Shown here piece after piece: positions 25,005 to 34,785 of a stretch of 64,000 nt of DNA. The stretch is from Methylobacter sp. Its GTDB lineage: Bacteria > Pseudomonadota > Gammaproteobacteria > Methylococcales > Methylomonadaceae. The stretch is from positions 1 through 64,000 of the forward strand of contig JAPLRU010000114.1 in assembly GCA_026399025.1 (NCBI GenBank). Direction: 5' to 3'. The first letter of the stretch is position 1, and every line of letters starts with the position of its first letter. The notes under the pieces were generated by a model. It saw only the letters and a list, made by a program, of their open reading frames with translations. It was not told where the DNA came from and did no database searches. A program made the translations under genes and the position numbers.

Positions 25005-27284
25005 TCAAGCCGAACAGACGATTCGTTCCAACGCCGCATTGTAAGAAGCATTCAGCCGGAAGCCGCCCACGGTAACGGCCAAGTTTTGCGCCTGTTGTTC
25101 AAGTGATTCCGCGGCCGCTGCGGCTTGTTCGACCAAGGCCGCGTTTTGCTGGGTGACATCGTCCATTTGTGCGATAGCCTGATTAACTTGTTCGATGCCT
25201 GAGCTTTGTTCAGCCGAAGCCGAGGTGATTTCAGCCATCATCGCGGTCACGCCATGAATGGAGTTGACGATTTCTGCCATGGTCTGCCCGGCCTGAGTAA
25301 CCAGCTTACTGCCTCCCGAGATTTTATTAACCGAATCGTTAATCAGGTCTTTAATTTCTCCGGCCGCTGTTGTGGCGCGTTGCGCCAGATTGCGCACCTC
25401 TATCGCGACCACGGAAAAGCCCCGCCCTTGCTCGCCGGCACGCGCCGCTTCAACGGCCGCATTAAGAGCAAGAATATTGGTCTGAAAAGCAATGTCATCA
25501 ATGACGGCGATAATGTCCCCGATTTTATAAGAAGCCTCATTGATTTCGCCCATCGTTTTGACGACTTGATCCACCACTTCAACGCCTCGGCCGGCAATAG
25601 TCGACGCATCGACCGAAAGCCGGCCGGCCTGCCGGGCATTAGCCGCATTATGCTGCACCGTGGAGGTCAGCTGATCCATACTGGCGGCGGTTTGTTGCAG
25701 GCTGGCGGCTTGCCGTTCAGTGCGGCGTGACAGGTCGTTGTTACCCGAAGCAATTTCTTTAGAGGCGGTATTAACGCTGTCGGTAGTGTGCTTAATCTGG
25801 CTGATAATCTGTTTGAGTTTTTCTACCGTGGTATTCGAGTCATCCTTAAGTTGACCGAAAGTGCCGGAATAATCGTTGCTGATAGTTTCAGTCAAATCGC
25901 CGCGCGACAAAGCGTTGAGTACTCGGGCAATTTCGTTGAGACCGGTTTCGCTGGTCTGCATCAGCAGGTTAATATCGGCCGCCAATTGACGCAGAAATCC
26001 TTCTTTGCCTTTCAAGTTGCAACGCAGACTAAAGTTGCCCAGCGCCGCGGCGCCGACAATCGCGGCCACTTCGTTTTCCGCGATAATCTCGTCGGTGCGG
26101 TCATGCCATTCGGCCACCGTACCCAGTCGTTGGCCTTGTTCATTGATGACCGGGTTGGCGATGATGACCATCGACCGGTCGCCCAGTAACGCATCGGCTT
26201 TAAAGCTGCCGGTTAAGGCGTCCAGCACTTTTGCCTGATGCGAAGGGGCTTGGTGAAAATCATCCATGTTGGCGCCGATCAGCTCATCGCTAGAGAATTT
26301 GGACTTTTTCTTAGTTTTTATCTCGACCTTGCTCAGCGAATTGACAATCGATTTATTGACGTAAACGATGTTGCGGTCATTATCGGCAATCATCACGCCG
26401 GTGCTGACATTGTCCAGTGCAACCTTGACGCGGAGGGATTCGTCCGCAACCTTGCGTTCCAGCGTGATGCGCTCCAGCAATTGCTGCTGCATGATATGCA
26501 TCGAGCGCAACACATCGCCGATTTCACTTTTTTGCGCAAGGTCAATGCTGGAACCCAAATCGCCCCCGGCAATGGCCCCCGCGACCTGCTGCACGGTTCT
26601 GAGCGAGGCTAAAATGCCGCGGCTGATCAGTACGGTCAATAGTATGGCGATGGCGACACTGAAACTAAAAATACTCAGCAAGCCGATGTTGTATCGGCGC
26701 GTCATCGCTTGCGCCAACTTCTCGTCCTCGGCGTTGCGCGCGGTTGTATAGCGCAACATTTCATCAACAACGATCCGGTGTTGGTCATAATAACGGCGCA
26801 TTTCCTGAAAACTTGCGAGTGCGCCGTCGCGATCGCCGGCCAGTATCGCAGGCAGGAATTTCTGTTCGGCTTCGGCGTAAAAAGCTTGGGCGGGTTGATA
26901 AGAGCTATCAAGCAATAACTCATGAAGCTTTTGATCCAAAGGCTGCGTTAACCAAAATTTATGGCGGTCATCGTAGGCCGCTTTCAGTTTTCTAAATCGC
27001 GATACCAAGGCTACCGTCTTCATGTCATAAAAATCCGTCACTACCGTCAATTGCAAGGCCACCATATAAGATTCAATAATGTATTCAGGCGGCGGCAGCA
27101 CATCGGCAATCACATCTTTACCCTGGGCGATACGCTGATAAATCGGACCGTTAATATTCAGCGTGGTCATGGCCTTGAAGGTCGCTATGCCGAACAGCGA
27201 AAAACCGATAATCAAGGTGCCTAAAATGACGGCAAAGCGCATTTTAATGGTTAGCTGATGCTGTTTGATGAGCTTATTAAACAT
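25005..27284 (-). CDS. Methyl-accepting chemotaxis protein (4HB-type, HAMP, PAS)
   Basis: 759 residues. Membrane helix ~15-35 ([20 protein letters not shown]); an extracytoplasmic helical sensory region to ~195 with a proline motif ([19 protein letters not shown]); second helix ~197-220; HAMP ~222-275; internal PAS (~285-400, [19 protein letters not shown]) of the type also in the two other receptors here; MCP hairpin with tip [37 protein letters not shown]. It ends in [11 protein letters not shown] without the WEEF tether of the other two, so adaptation must rely on neighbours in mixed arrays. Single gene, no che gene adjacent. Confidence 0.92.
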   Translation of the reverse strand: MFNKLIKQHQLTIKMRFAVILGTLIIGFSLFGIATFKAMTTLNINGPIYQRIAQGKDVIADVLPPPEYIIESYMVALQLTVVTDFYDMKTVALVSRFRKLKAAYDDRHKFWLTQPLDQKLHELLLDSSYQPAQAFYAEAEQKFLPAILAGDRDGALASFQEMRRYYDQHRIVVDEMLRYTTARNAEDEKLAQAMTRRYNIGLLSIFSFSVAIAILLTVLISRGILASLRTVQQVAGAIAGGDLGSSIDLAQKSEIGDVLRSMHIMQQQLLERITLERKVADESLRVKVALDNVSTGVMIADNDRNIVYVNKSIVNSLSKVEIKTKKKSKFSSDELIGANMDDFHQAPSHQAKVLDALTGSFKADALLGDRSMVIIANPVINEQGQRLGTVAEWHDRTDEIIAENEVAAIVGAAALGNFSLRCNLKGKEGFLRQLAADINLLMQTSETGLNEIARVLNALSRGDLTETISNDYSGTFGQLKDDSNTTVEKLKQIISQIKHTTDSVNTASKEIASGNNDLSRRTERQAASLQQTAASMDQLTSTVQHNAANARQAGRLSVDASTIAGRGVEVVDQVVKTMGEINEASYKIGDIIAVIDDIAFQTNILALNAAVEAARAGEQGRGFSVVAIEVRNLAQRATTAAGEIKDLINDSVNKISGGSKLVTQAGQTMAEIVNSIHGVTAMMAEITSASAEQSSGIEQVNQAIAQMDDVTQQNAALVEQAAAAAESLEQQAQNLAVTVGGFRLNASYNAALERIVCSA

Positions 27285-27473
27285 GATGGTGCTCCGTTTC
27301 GGCTTGTATATGTGCCCTAATTAATGAAGTAACAGCTTCAATCTAAAAACCGCAGTGCGTCCACGTCAGGCGCGAAAGTGTTCAAGCGGGCGGATCAATA
27401 CACCCTGCTGACTTTGCTTGTGGTTTGGATTGCATGAGGTTTCTCGGTTCAGCCGATTTCGCGCCCTAGCGGC

Positions 27474-29285
27474 TCATGAAGATTGTGTATAACCTTCTTC
27501 ATATTGATAAGCAGGCAGTGGCGGACTAAACCAAAAGCCCTGAAATGCATTGCAACCGCTTTCGGCCAGGCAATTCAACTGCTCCAAGGTTTCTACGCCT
27601 TCGGCAATGACCTCCAGCCTCAGATTGTCGGCTAATGAAATGATGGTGTTGACAATCGCCACATCGTTTTTGTTGTAAGGAATGTCTTGCACAAAAGAAC
27701 GATCGATTTTGAGTTGATCGATAGGCAGGCGTTTTAAATAGGCCAGCGAAGAATAGCCGGTACCGAAATCGTCAATCGAAAAACGGATGCCGCTCTGTTT
27801 CAACAGCTGCATTTTTTCGATGACGGTATTGACGTCTTTAATGATCATATTTTCGGTAATTTCCAGCATCACAGAATGGGCGTCGGCTCCGGTCGATGCC
27901 AGCGTAGACGCCACCACATCGACAAAACGGCAGTGCTTGAATTGCGCCGGGCTGATATTGACAGCCAGATGCGGCACCTCGAAATCCTGGGCGTGCCACG
28001 CGGCCAGTTGCCGGCAAGCCAAATATAAAATACGCTCGCCCAACTCAATGATTAAGCCGGTTTCCTCAGCAACCGGCAGAAAATCGGCCGGTGAAATCAT
28101 GCCTTTTTCCGGGTGTTGCCAGCGCACTAACGCTTCGAAACCCAGCAAGCGGTGCGCAACGTTGTACTGCGGCTGATAAAACAAAATGATCTGGTCGTTT
28201 TGTAAGGCAAAGCGTAATTCGGTTTCAATGCTCAGGCGTTTATTGGCTTGTTCGAGCATGCCGGTATGGTAAAAACTGTAAGTGCTTTTGCCTTCGGTTT
28301 TCGCTGCGTACATCGCAATATCGGCTTGCCGAAGCAGCTTTTCGGTGCTTTCGTCAAAGCCGGTGGAAAAAAGCGTAATCCCCAAGCTTGCCGATATTTG
28401 CAGTTCTTGCCCATCAATCAGGTACACCTGGAGCAAGGCATTCAACACTTTTTGCGCGACGCTGCCGGCCATTGTTTCGGCATCCTCCCGCTTGTGGGTC
28501 AAGCCGGACAGCAAAATAACGAATTCATCGCCGCCTAAACGCGCCACGGTATCCTCGGTGCGCAGATGAGATTGCAAGCGTTTGGCGACTTCTTGCAGCA
28601 ATAAATCGCCGCAGCGATGGCCCAAGCAATCGTTGACTTTTTTAAAGTCGTCCAAATCCAGGAAAATAACCGCGCCGAATTGCCCGGAACGCTTGGCGGC
28701 GAAAATCTCCTGCAGTAAGCGTTGTTCGAATAACGCGCGATTGGCGAGGCCGGACAAGGCGTCCAGATGCGCCATTTGCCATAATTTCCGCTCAGTGTTT
28801 TTAATAATCGAAATATCGCTAAACGCGGAAATGTAATAAAGCACTTGCCCGCTATCGTCTTCAATGACGTTGATGCGTTGCCAAATGGGAAATAAATCGC
28901 CGTTTTTATGTTTGTTGACCAGCTCGCCACGCCACTGCCCTTTTTGATTAAGCGATTCCCAAAGCCGATCGTAAAACGAGGCCTTGTGTTCGCCCGAAGC
29001 CAGCAAATAAGGGACTTGTCCAACGGATTCTTCAAGCGAATAGCCGGTAATAGCGACAAAGGCGGGATTGACGTGCAGGATTTTGCAGTTCGCATCGGCA
29101 ATCAACATGGCGTCCGAGGAATGTTCAAAAAAACACCGGTACAGTGTCGGCTCAATTTGAGAAGGCGAAGACGCAAGATTCAGCTGAATGGAACCGGTAG
29201 CGAGTAGGCTATGCTGCTGGAAACTGGAGCTGATCTCTTGTTCCAGGCTGGTGCTGAAATAATCTATTTTTTTAAATAACGGCAT
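27474..29285 (-). CDS. PAS-GGDEF-EAL c-di-GMP turnover protein
   Basis: 603 residues, no membrane helix. PAS ~47-165 (SSDAMLIADANCKILHVNPAF), GGDEF ~175-335 with intact active site ARLGGDEFVILL, EAL ~345-590 with LGFEALVRWQHPEKG and conserved metal and catalytic motifs (MLEITENMI, SIDDFGTGYSSLAYLKRLP, DRSFV, VIAEGVET). Both domains therefore look catalytically competent for c-di-GMP synthesis and breakdown; net direction is probably set by the PAS. RXXD inhibitory-site spacing before GGDEF is not obvious. It follows the chemoreceptor on the same strand with a 189-bp gap. Confidence 0.94.
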   Translation of the reverse strand: MPLFKKIDYFSTSLEQEISSSFQQHSLLATGSIQLNLASSPSQIEPTLYRCFFEHSSDAMLIADANCKILHVNPAFVAITGYSLEESVGQVPYLLASGEHKASFYDRLWESLNQKGQWRGELVNKHKNGDLFPIWQRINVIEDDSGQVLYYISAFSDISIIKNTERKLWQMAHLDALSGLANRALFEQRLLQEIFAAKRSGQFGAVIFLDLDDFKKVNDCLGHRCGDLLLQEVAKRLQSHLRTEDTVARLGGDEFVILLSGLTHKREDAETMAGSVAQKVLNALLQVYLIDGQELQISASLGITLFSTGFDESTEKLLRQADIAMYAAKTEGKSTYSFYHTGMLEQANKRLSIETELRFALQNDQIILFYQPQYNVAHRLLGFEALVRWQHPEKGMISPADFLPVAEETGLIIELGERILYLACRQLAAWHAQDFEVPHLAVNISPAQFKHCRFVDVVASTLASTGADAHSVMLEITENMIIKDVNTVIEKMQLLKQSGIRFSIDDFGTGYSSLAYLKRLPIDQLKIDRSFVQDIPYNKNDVAIVNTIISLADNLRLEVIAEGVETLEQLNCLAESGCNAFQGFWFSPPLPAYQYEEGYTQSS

Positions 29286-29981
29286 AGGCCTGTCCCCTCA
29301 TCAATTTTATTGCTGGGAAACAGCTTAGCGCAGCCGATGGTTAATAAAGAAACGATATTATTAGATTGCAATATCTGATAAATGGATATGTACCTTATGC
29401 TATTGTTCCCACGCTCCGGAGACTGTGAAAGTATTATTCAAATCAATTTAAAAAACCTCTTCACCACGAAGGCACGAAGAGCACGAAGGGAAAATAATTA
29501 TTTAAACTCAATGTATTGAAAACTTCGTGTCCTTCGTGCCTTCGTGGTGAAGGCTTTTGCTTTTGTTCTGAAATGAATGCTTCCACAGTCTCCGGAGCGT
29601 GGGAACGATGTCGCTTTGTCCATTTCGGCTATTACACCTTATTCCCTACATTAAGCAGCCCCATAATATCTATTTATTCGATATTAAATTCTAATAATAT
29701 CGTTTTATTAAAAACAGAAATCCTCCTAAGCTATACCCAACCGCAACAAGCTGCCGCAAAAAAGAATACGGCATTGCCTTAATGTGGGTTCGAGTGTCAC
29801 TTTTCATCTGTACTTCCTCTATAAGGATCGCTCCGGGCGGGTTTTATGACCCGCCTTTTTTTAACACGAACGGGTACGTTTTTTTACGATTCGAATCTCA
29901 CGCAATAAAGATCTGCGAAGCAAGCGGAAGCGGCAATATTACTGATGAATACACCTTTTTATTTCACCCGAGGAGTTACCC
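29286..29981. other. 696-bp intergenic region containing a 203-bp palindromic element
   Basis: Apart from the element at 29404-29606 there is no supported gene; an 88-codon frame at 29516-29782 starts inside the element and a 72-codon frame at 29782-30000 overlaps the next start. A hairpin with GGATCGCTCCGGGCGGGTTTTATGACCCGCC (GGCGGG/CCCGCC around 29837-29853) followed by TTTTTTT at 29854 looks like a terminator-like structure. Confidence 0.5.
29404..29606. mobile_element. 203-bp MITE-like palindromic element
   Basis: The outer 23 bp (29404-29426, starting GTTCCCACGCTCC) and 29584-29606 are perfect inverted repeats. Nested within are further inverted arms (29459-29489 and 29523-29552) built of CTTCACCACGAAGGCACGAA. 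The element is non-coding and ends beside AACGATGTCGC words shared with the 8495 and 63297 elements. Perfect terminal inverted repeats without a transposase fit a miniature inverted-repeat element. Confidence 0.8.
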
Positions 29982-30863
29982 ATGCCATTACGAAATTTAG
30001 TCGATTATTTCAACGATCGATTCGGCCAGGAGCATCATTCCAGTTTTCGTCCGTTTATGCTCGAAGAAGGCACTATAAGTGCGCTGTTCGGGCAGATTAA
30101 AATCAGCAGTGTTTTTTCGCCGATACGCTTGGCCCTAAAACCGGCCGAGGTTATCGGTCATGCCGCGAAATTGAAGGTTTCCACTCATGAAGTCCAGTAC
30201 CTGTATTCGGACGAAATCGAAAACCTGTTGAGCCACCAGCCGCACCAAGCCGGCGATTTTGAATCCATTATCAATTTCGACCGCTTATCCCGCACCGTTC
30301 ATATGCTCAATTATCTGCCTATCACCCATTTGCAGGGTTCGTTATTCGTGGAAGTCGATCCGCGGCATATATTGGGCATTAAACAGGATCACGGCGCTTA
30401 TTTTGAAGAAGTGATAGGCCAGTGCGGCCTGGAAACTAAAAATGTCGTGATCATTATGGCGGTAAACAGTCACTATGCCCGGCATTATCAAGAACTGGTC
30501 ACCGGCCTGGATAACTACCGGCAACGGGGCTATCAAATCGCGCTTAAGTTCGATTACGTGGCGCAGGAAAGCCAATCGTTCGAGCTGATTGCGAAGCTGT
30601 CGCCGAATTACGTCAGTTTATCGGCCCGGCATCTTGACCAAGTGCAGGACACTGCTCTATTTGAAAAACTGCGCGATTTAAAAGCTCAGGTCGCTTCAGC
30701 GGGCGGGCGCAGCATCTTGCAGCAGATCGACCAAAAAAAGTCCGAGTTGCTGGCGCGCAATATCGGCTTCGACCTGGTGCAGGGCAGCTATTATGAACGC
30801 TCCTCGGCAGCGGTATTTCCGCCGGAATTTTCCGCTGTCGAAGTGCGTAGCGCCAATGGCTAG
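29982..30863 (+). CDS. Degenerate EAL-domain protein
   Basis: 293 residues. After ~80 N-terminal residues, ~80-285 has the fold pattern of EAL domains: LQGSLFVEVDPRHIL, FEEVIGQCGL, NVVIIMAVN, YRQRGYQIALKFDYV, LSPNYVSLSA, GGRSILQQID, ARNIGFDLVQGSYY. The EAL signature itself, the E of the E-N-x motif (M-A-V-N) and the DDFG-type motif (FDYVAQ) are altered, so catalysis is unlikely; it may bind c-di-GMP or protein partners. ATG has AGGAG upstream. It stands alone before the amidotransferase gene. Confidence 0.75.
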   Translation: MPLRNLVDYFNDRFGQEHHSSFRPFMLEEGTISALFGQIKISSVFSPIRLALKPAEVIGHAAKLKVSTHEVQYLYSDEIENLLSHQPHQAGDFESIINFDRLSRTVHMLNYLPITHLQGSLFVEVDPRHILGIKQDHGAYFEEVIGQCGLETKNVVIIMAVNSHYARHYQELVTGLDNYRQRGYQIALKFDYVAQESQSFELIAKLSPNYVSLSARHLDQVQDTALFEKLRDLKAQVASAGGRSILQQIDQKKSELLARNIGFDLVQGSYYERSSAAVFPPEFSAVEVRSANG

Positions 30864-30951
30864 CTTATTGAGCGGATTAACTCATAAAACACGGATCAAA
30901 TGGATTTGATGCCCACTTCTAAGCTTGATAACGAGCGAAACAGTCATTTAT

Positions 30952-31008
30952 TTACCACAAAGACACGAAGCAATAAAACTTCGTGCCTCTTCGTGTCTTC
31001 GTGGTGAA
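30952..31008. repeat. TTCGTGGTGAA hairpin repeat, copy 2
   Basis: TTACCACAAAGACACGAAG (30952-30970) pairs with CTTCGTGTCTTCGTGGTGAA (30989-31008). Same arms as inside the element at 29404-29606 and at 45072-45130. Confidence 0.75.
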
Positions 31009-31079
31009 TTCTTTAAGCTTTAAACCGAACGCTCGCGGATATAATGGTAACGATCACCCTCACCGTTTAAGGAATTTTC

Positions 31080-31841
31080 ATGTGCGAATTATTGGGTATG
31101 AGCGCAAATGTCCCGACCGATATTTGCTTCAGTTTTACCGGCCTGATGCAGCGCGGCGGCCGCACCGGGCCGCATCGCGACGGCTGGGGCATCACCTTTT
31201 ACGAAGACAAAGGCTGTCGCACCTTTAAAGACCCCGCGCCCTGCTATGATTCGCCGATAGCCAAACTGGTGCAAGCTTACCCGATTAAAAGCCGCGCCGT
31301 TATCGGCCATATCCGCCAAGCTAACCGCGGCCATGTGGCGTTGGAAAACACCCATCCGTTCACGCGCGAACAATGGGGCGGCTTTTGGACTTTCGCCCAT
31401 AACGGTCAATTAAGCGATTATCACGCTTTGCAGCAAGCCGGTAAACACACGCCGGTCGGCGACACCGACAGCGAAACGGCATTTTGTTGGCTGCTCAACG
31501 AGTTGGATCGGCACTATCCGCAAAAGCCCGTCGACATGCCTGCGATGTTTTGTTATCTGGGCGAGTTGTGCGTGCAATTACAGCAGTTCGGCATCGTCAA
31601 TATTCTGCTGTCCGACGGCGACTATTTGTTCTGCTTTTGCAGCAACACCTTGCACTGGATTACCCGGCGCGCGCCCTTCGGACACGCTCATTTGATTGAT
31701 GAGGATGTCGCGATCGACTTTCATCAGGAAACCACGCCGAACGACGTCGTCACCGTGATCGCCACGCTGCCGCTGACCGGCAACGAACACTGGCACAAAA
31801 TGGCGGCCGGTTCTTACCGGGTGTTTCATCATGGCGAATGA
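31080..31841 (+). CDS. Class II glutamine amidotransferase (YafJ-like)
   Basis: 253 residues. Cys2 is the N-terminal nucleophile (MCELLGMSANVPTD). GGRTGPHRDGWGITFY (~27-42), IGHIRQANRG (~80-89), FAHNGQL (~107-113) and GDTDSETAF (~130-138) are the usual YafJ/Ntn amidotransferase motifs. It hydrolyses glutamine, but no synthetase domain is attached and the acceptor is unknown. It has its own short leader after a hairpin repeat. Downstream on the same strand is the APH/P-loop fusion with an 88-bp gap. Confidence 0.9.
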   Translation: MCELLGMSANVPTDICFSFTGLMQRGGRTGPHRDGWGITFYEDKGCRTFKDPAPCYDSPIAKLVQAYPIKSRAVIGHIRQANRGHVALENTHPFTREQWGGFWTFAHNGQLSDYHALQQAGKHTPVGDTDSETAFCWLLNELDRHYPQKPVDMPAMFCYLGELCVQLQQFGIVNILLSDGDYLFCFCSNTLHWITRRAPFGHAHLIDEDVAIDFHQETTPNDVVTVIATLPLTGNEHWHKMAAGSYRVFHHGE

Positions 31842-31929
31842 AAACAGCTAAAACATAAGCTTCCCGCATTGCGCCCGATGCGGGGATCGTAATACCATCT
31901 AACGCATCAATGGCGTCGGGGGTATCGAT

Positions 31930-33486
31930 ATGAACACTAAAACAGAGATGGATTCAAGCCTCACGCTGATCAAGGCATTATCCGAAGCGCATGCTTGTAA
32001 CCTCATTGAAACGCATATTTCCTGGGTGCTGCTGACCGGGCCATACGCCTACAAAATCAAAAAACCGGTTAATTTCGGCTTCCTGGATTTTTCCACCTTG
32101 GCAAAACGCCGCTTTTGTTGCGATGAAGAATTAAGGCTCAATCGGCGCTTGGCCGCCGAGCTGTATTTAGATGTCGTGCCGATAACCGGAACGCCGGATC
32201 GTCCGGAAATCGGCGGCGCGGGTACCGCCATCGAATACGCGGTCAAAATGGTCCGGTTTGCGGCGGGACAGTTGTTAAGCGAACACCTCAAGCAGGATCG
32301 GCTGAGTCCGGATATTATCGACTCGCTGGCCGATGTCGTTGCCGGTTTTCATCAAAGCATTGAGCAAAGCACCGAAAACGCCTGTTACGGCGACAGCGCC
32401 AACATCCAGCATTGGTTTAACGAAAACTTCGATCATATCGAGCCTTTACTGACCGATGCCGGTCAACAACAGCAGCTGCAAAATATCCGGCACTGGGGCG
32501 ATAACGAATGGCATCGGCAAGCCGAATTGATGGCGTTACGGAAGCGTCAAGGCTTTGTCCGAGAATGCCACGGCGATCTGCATTTGGGCAATATGACGCT
32601 GATCGGCGGCAGGGTTGTTCTATTTGATTGTATCGAATTCAATCCCTTACTGCGCTGGATCGATGTGATCAGCGAAACGGCGTTTTTATTTATCGACTTG
32701 TTGTATTTCGGTTATCCACACTTAGCTTACCGCTTCCTTAACCGTTATTTGCAACACACGGGCGATTATCAAGGGCTGGCGCTGTTGCGTTATTACTTGG
32801 TTTACCGGGCGTTGGTGCGGGCTAAAGTTGCGCTATTGCGGGGCGCGCAACAGCCGGATGCCGATCAAGCACGGCGCGAATATTCGGCTTTTGCCGAGCT
32901 GGCCGAACGCTTTACCCAGCCTCGTTTAACCGCGCTGATCATTACCCACGGCTATTCCGGTTCGGGAAAATCGACGCTGGCCGCGCCACTCTCCGAACAC
33001 ATCGGCGCGTTTCGGATTCGTTCAGATATAGAACGCAAGCGCCTGTTCGGCTATCCGGCATTGGCGCAAACCGGCAGCGGCATTAACGACGGACTTTACA
33101 GCCAAGAAGCCGGTCTAAAAACCTACCGGCATCTGCAAGAGTCGGCCAAGGCCGTGCTTGATGCCGGTTTTCCGGTCATTATCGACGCGGCTTTTCTTAA
33201 AGCCGAGCAACGCGAATTGTTCCGGCAGCTGGCGCTGGACTGCGGGGTAGCGTTTCATATCATTGATGTTCAGGCATCCGACCGGGAATTATGCCGGCGC
33301 ATCGAGCAACGCCAAGACGATGCCTCGGAAGCGACTGCGGGGGTACTGCATCATCAGCGCCAATCGGCACAGCCGTTATCGGCAGAAGAGCAAGCCGTGG
33401 TCATAACGGTTGATAGCGAAAGCGATAATGCCCTGGATCAGTTGTTGAACGGTTTGGCCGGCCACTTAAACCGGGATACCGGTTAA
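31930..33486 (+). CDS. Bifunctional APH-like kinase / P-loop NTPase
   Basis: 518 residues. N-terminal ~1-330 resembles aminoglycoside phosphotransferase-type kinases (COG2187): YAYKIKKPVNFGFLDFSTL, the catalytic loop CHGDLHLGNM (~216-225) and metal loop VLFDCIEFNP (~231-240). C-terminal ~335-518 is a P-loop kinase (COG0645 type) with HGYSGSGKSTLAAPL (~340-354), RSDIERKRLFG, and VIIDAAFLKAEQR. Members of this two-domain family are widespread and of unknown substrate; a role in drug resistance should not be assumed. ATG preceded by GGGGGT. Gap of 114 bp to the REC-HD-GYP gene. Confidence 0.85.
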   Translation: MNTKTEMDSSLTLIKALSEAHACNLIETHISWVLLTGPYAYKIKKPVNFGFLDFSTLAKRRFCCDEELRLNRRLAAELYLDVVPITGTPDRPEIGGAGTAIEYAVKMVRFAAGQLLSEHLKQDRLSPDIIDSLADVVAGFHQSIEQSTENACYGDSANIQHWFNENFDHIEPLLTDAGQQQQLQNIRHWGDNEWHRQAELMALRKRQGFVRECHGDLHLGNMTLIGGRVVLFDCIEFNPLLRWIDVISETAFLFIDLLYFGYPHLAYRFLNRYLQHTGDYQGLALLRYYLVYRALVRAKVALLRGAQQPDADQARREYSAFAELAERFTQPRLTALIITHGYSGSGKSTLAAPLSEHIGAFRIRSDIERKRLFGYPALAQTGSGINDGLYSQEAGLKTYRHLQESAKAVLDAGFPVIIDAAFLKAEQRELFRQLALDCGVAFHIIDVQASDRELCRRIEQRQDDASEATAGVLHHQRQSAQPLSAEEQAVVITVDSESDNALDQLLNGLAGHLNRDTG

Positions 33487-33565
33487 GCTCGGATTGTGCT
33501 CCGGCTTTAATGAGTGGCCGAATTTTTGGTATTTTTAATGTACTGGCGTTATTTTTTAAGCTCCT

Positions 33566-33571
33566 TATAAT
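33566..33571 (+). promoter_or_regulatory. Candidate -10 element (TATAAT) for the REC-HD-GYP gene
   Basis: A perfect TATAAT 30 bp before ATG 33601; the -35 is weak. Confidence 0.4.
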
Positions 33572-33600
33572 CTAGGGCTTTCCAGCCGAAAAATATTGTC

Positions 33601-34707
33601 ATGCCAGATATAGCCTCACAAACGATACTGATTGTGGACGACTCCCCTGAAAATCTCACCGTGCTCAGCGAATTGCTACAGCCGATCTACTTGGTGCGCG
33701 CCGCCACTTCGGGTCAGAAAGCCTTGCGCATTGCGGTTACCGCGCCGCGTCCGGATTTGATTCTGCTGGATGTGATGATGCCGGAAATGGACGGTTATCA
33801 AGTCTTCGAGCAATTACGCGCCAATCCGGCTACCCGCGACATTCCGGTCATCTTTGTAACGGCGATGGATCATATCGAAGCCGAGCTGCATGGCTTAAAC
33901 GCGGGCGCGGTGGACTACATTACCAAACCCATCGTACCGCCGATCATGCTGGCTCGCGTCCATACCCAGCTGGAATTAAAGCGGGCGCGCGACTGGCTGC
34001 GCGACCAGAACGGCTATTTGGAAGCCGAAATCGCCAAGCGCATGGCCGAAAACGAGTTGATCCAGGAAGTTTCCATTCGCGCCTTGGCGCATCTGGCGGA
34101 AACGCGCGACCCCGAAACCGGCAATCATATCTTGCGCACTCAGGGCTATGTCCAACAACTGGCGTTGGAGTTGCGAACGCATCCGCGCTTTGCCTCAACC
34201 CTGAATGACCGCTACATCCAATTGCTGGCGCGTTCGGCGCCGTTGCACGATATAGGCAAAGTCGGTATCCCGGATGCGGTTTTGCAAAAGCCGGGCCCGC
34301 TGACGCCGGAAGAATGGAGTATCATGAAGACGCATGCCCAGTTGGGCAGCGAAGCGATTGAGCTGGCCGAACGCGATGCCGCCGAAACCGTGGAATTTCT
34401 GTTTCTGGCCAAGGAAATCGCCCATTGGCATCATGAGAAATGGGACGGTAGCGGTTACCCGGACGGCCTCGCCGGCGACGCTATCCCGATTTCGGCGCGG
34501 ATTATGGCCATTGCGGATGTTTTCGACGCCTTGATTTCCCGCCGGGTTTACAAAAAACCTCTGCCTTACGCTGAAGTTCAAACTATTATTGCGGCCGGTC
34601 GAGGCAAGCATTTCGATCCGGACATAACCGATACTTTTCTGGCGCATTTCAAGGTCTTCTGTGCCATCGCCGACCGCCATGGCGACCCGGTTCCCGATCC
34701 CGGCTAA
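33601..34707 (+). CDS. REC-HD-GYP c-di-GMP phosphodiesterase response regulator
   Basis: 368 residues. Receiver ~7-125 (TILIVDDSPENL; LILLDVMMPEMDG; FVTAM; YITKPI). HD-GYP ~150-350 with intact motifs: ETGNHILRTQGYVQQLA, PLHDIGKVGIPD (HD pair present), and HHEKWDGSGYPDGLAG (GYP present). So hydrolysis of c-di-GMP in response to phosphorylation is expected. It is the first of three consecutive signalling genes on the plus strand (phosphodiesterase, PAS sensor, hybrid kinase), making the kinase at 37572 a plausible phosphodonor. Confidence 0.94.
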   Translation: MPDIASQTILIVDDSPENLTVLSELLQPIYLVRAATSGQKALRIAVTAPRPDLILLDVMMPEMDGYQVFEQLRANPATRDIPVIFVTAMDHIEAELHGLNAGAVDYITKPIVPPIMLARVHTQLELKRARDWLRDQNGYLEAEIAKRMAENELIQEVSIRALAHLAETRDPETGNHILRTQGYVQQLALELRTHPRFASTLNDRYIQLLARSAPLHDIGKVGIPDAVLQKPGPLTPEEWSIMKTHAQLGSEAIELAERDAAETVEFLFLAKEIAHWHHEKWDGSGYPDGLAGDAIPISARIMAIADVFDALISRRVYKKPLPYAEVQTIIAAGRGKHFDPDITDTFLAHFKVFCAIADRHGDPVPDPG

Positions 34708-34785
34708 AGTGTCGTCGGTCATCGCATTCGGCTTTGCTGCTACGGGCTCCGCGGCTTGTCACTCATTTTAAAACGCTTAGTTATC

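Noticed and set aside
31930..33486. Aminoglycoside resistance gene
   Set aside because: The APH-like fold is part of a common two-domain housekeeping family; there is no resistance-cassette context.
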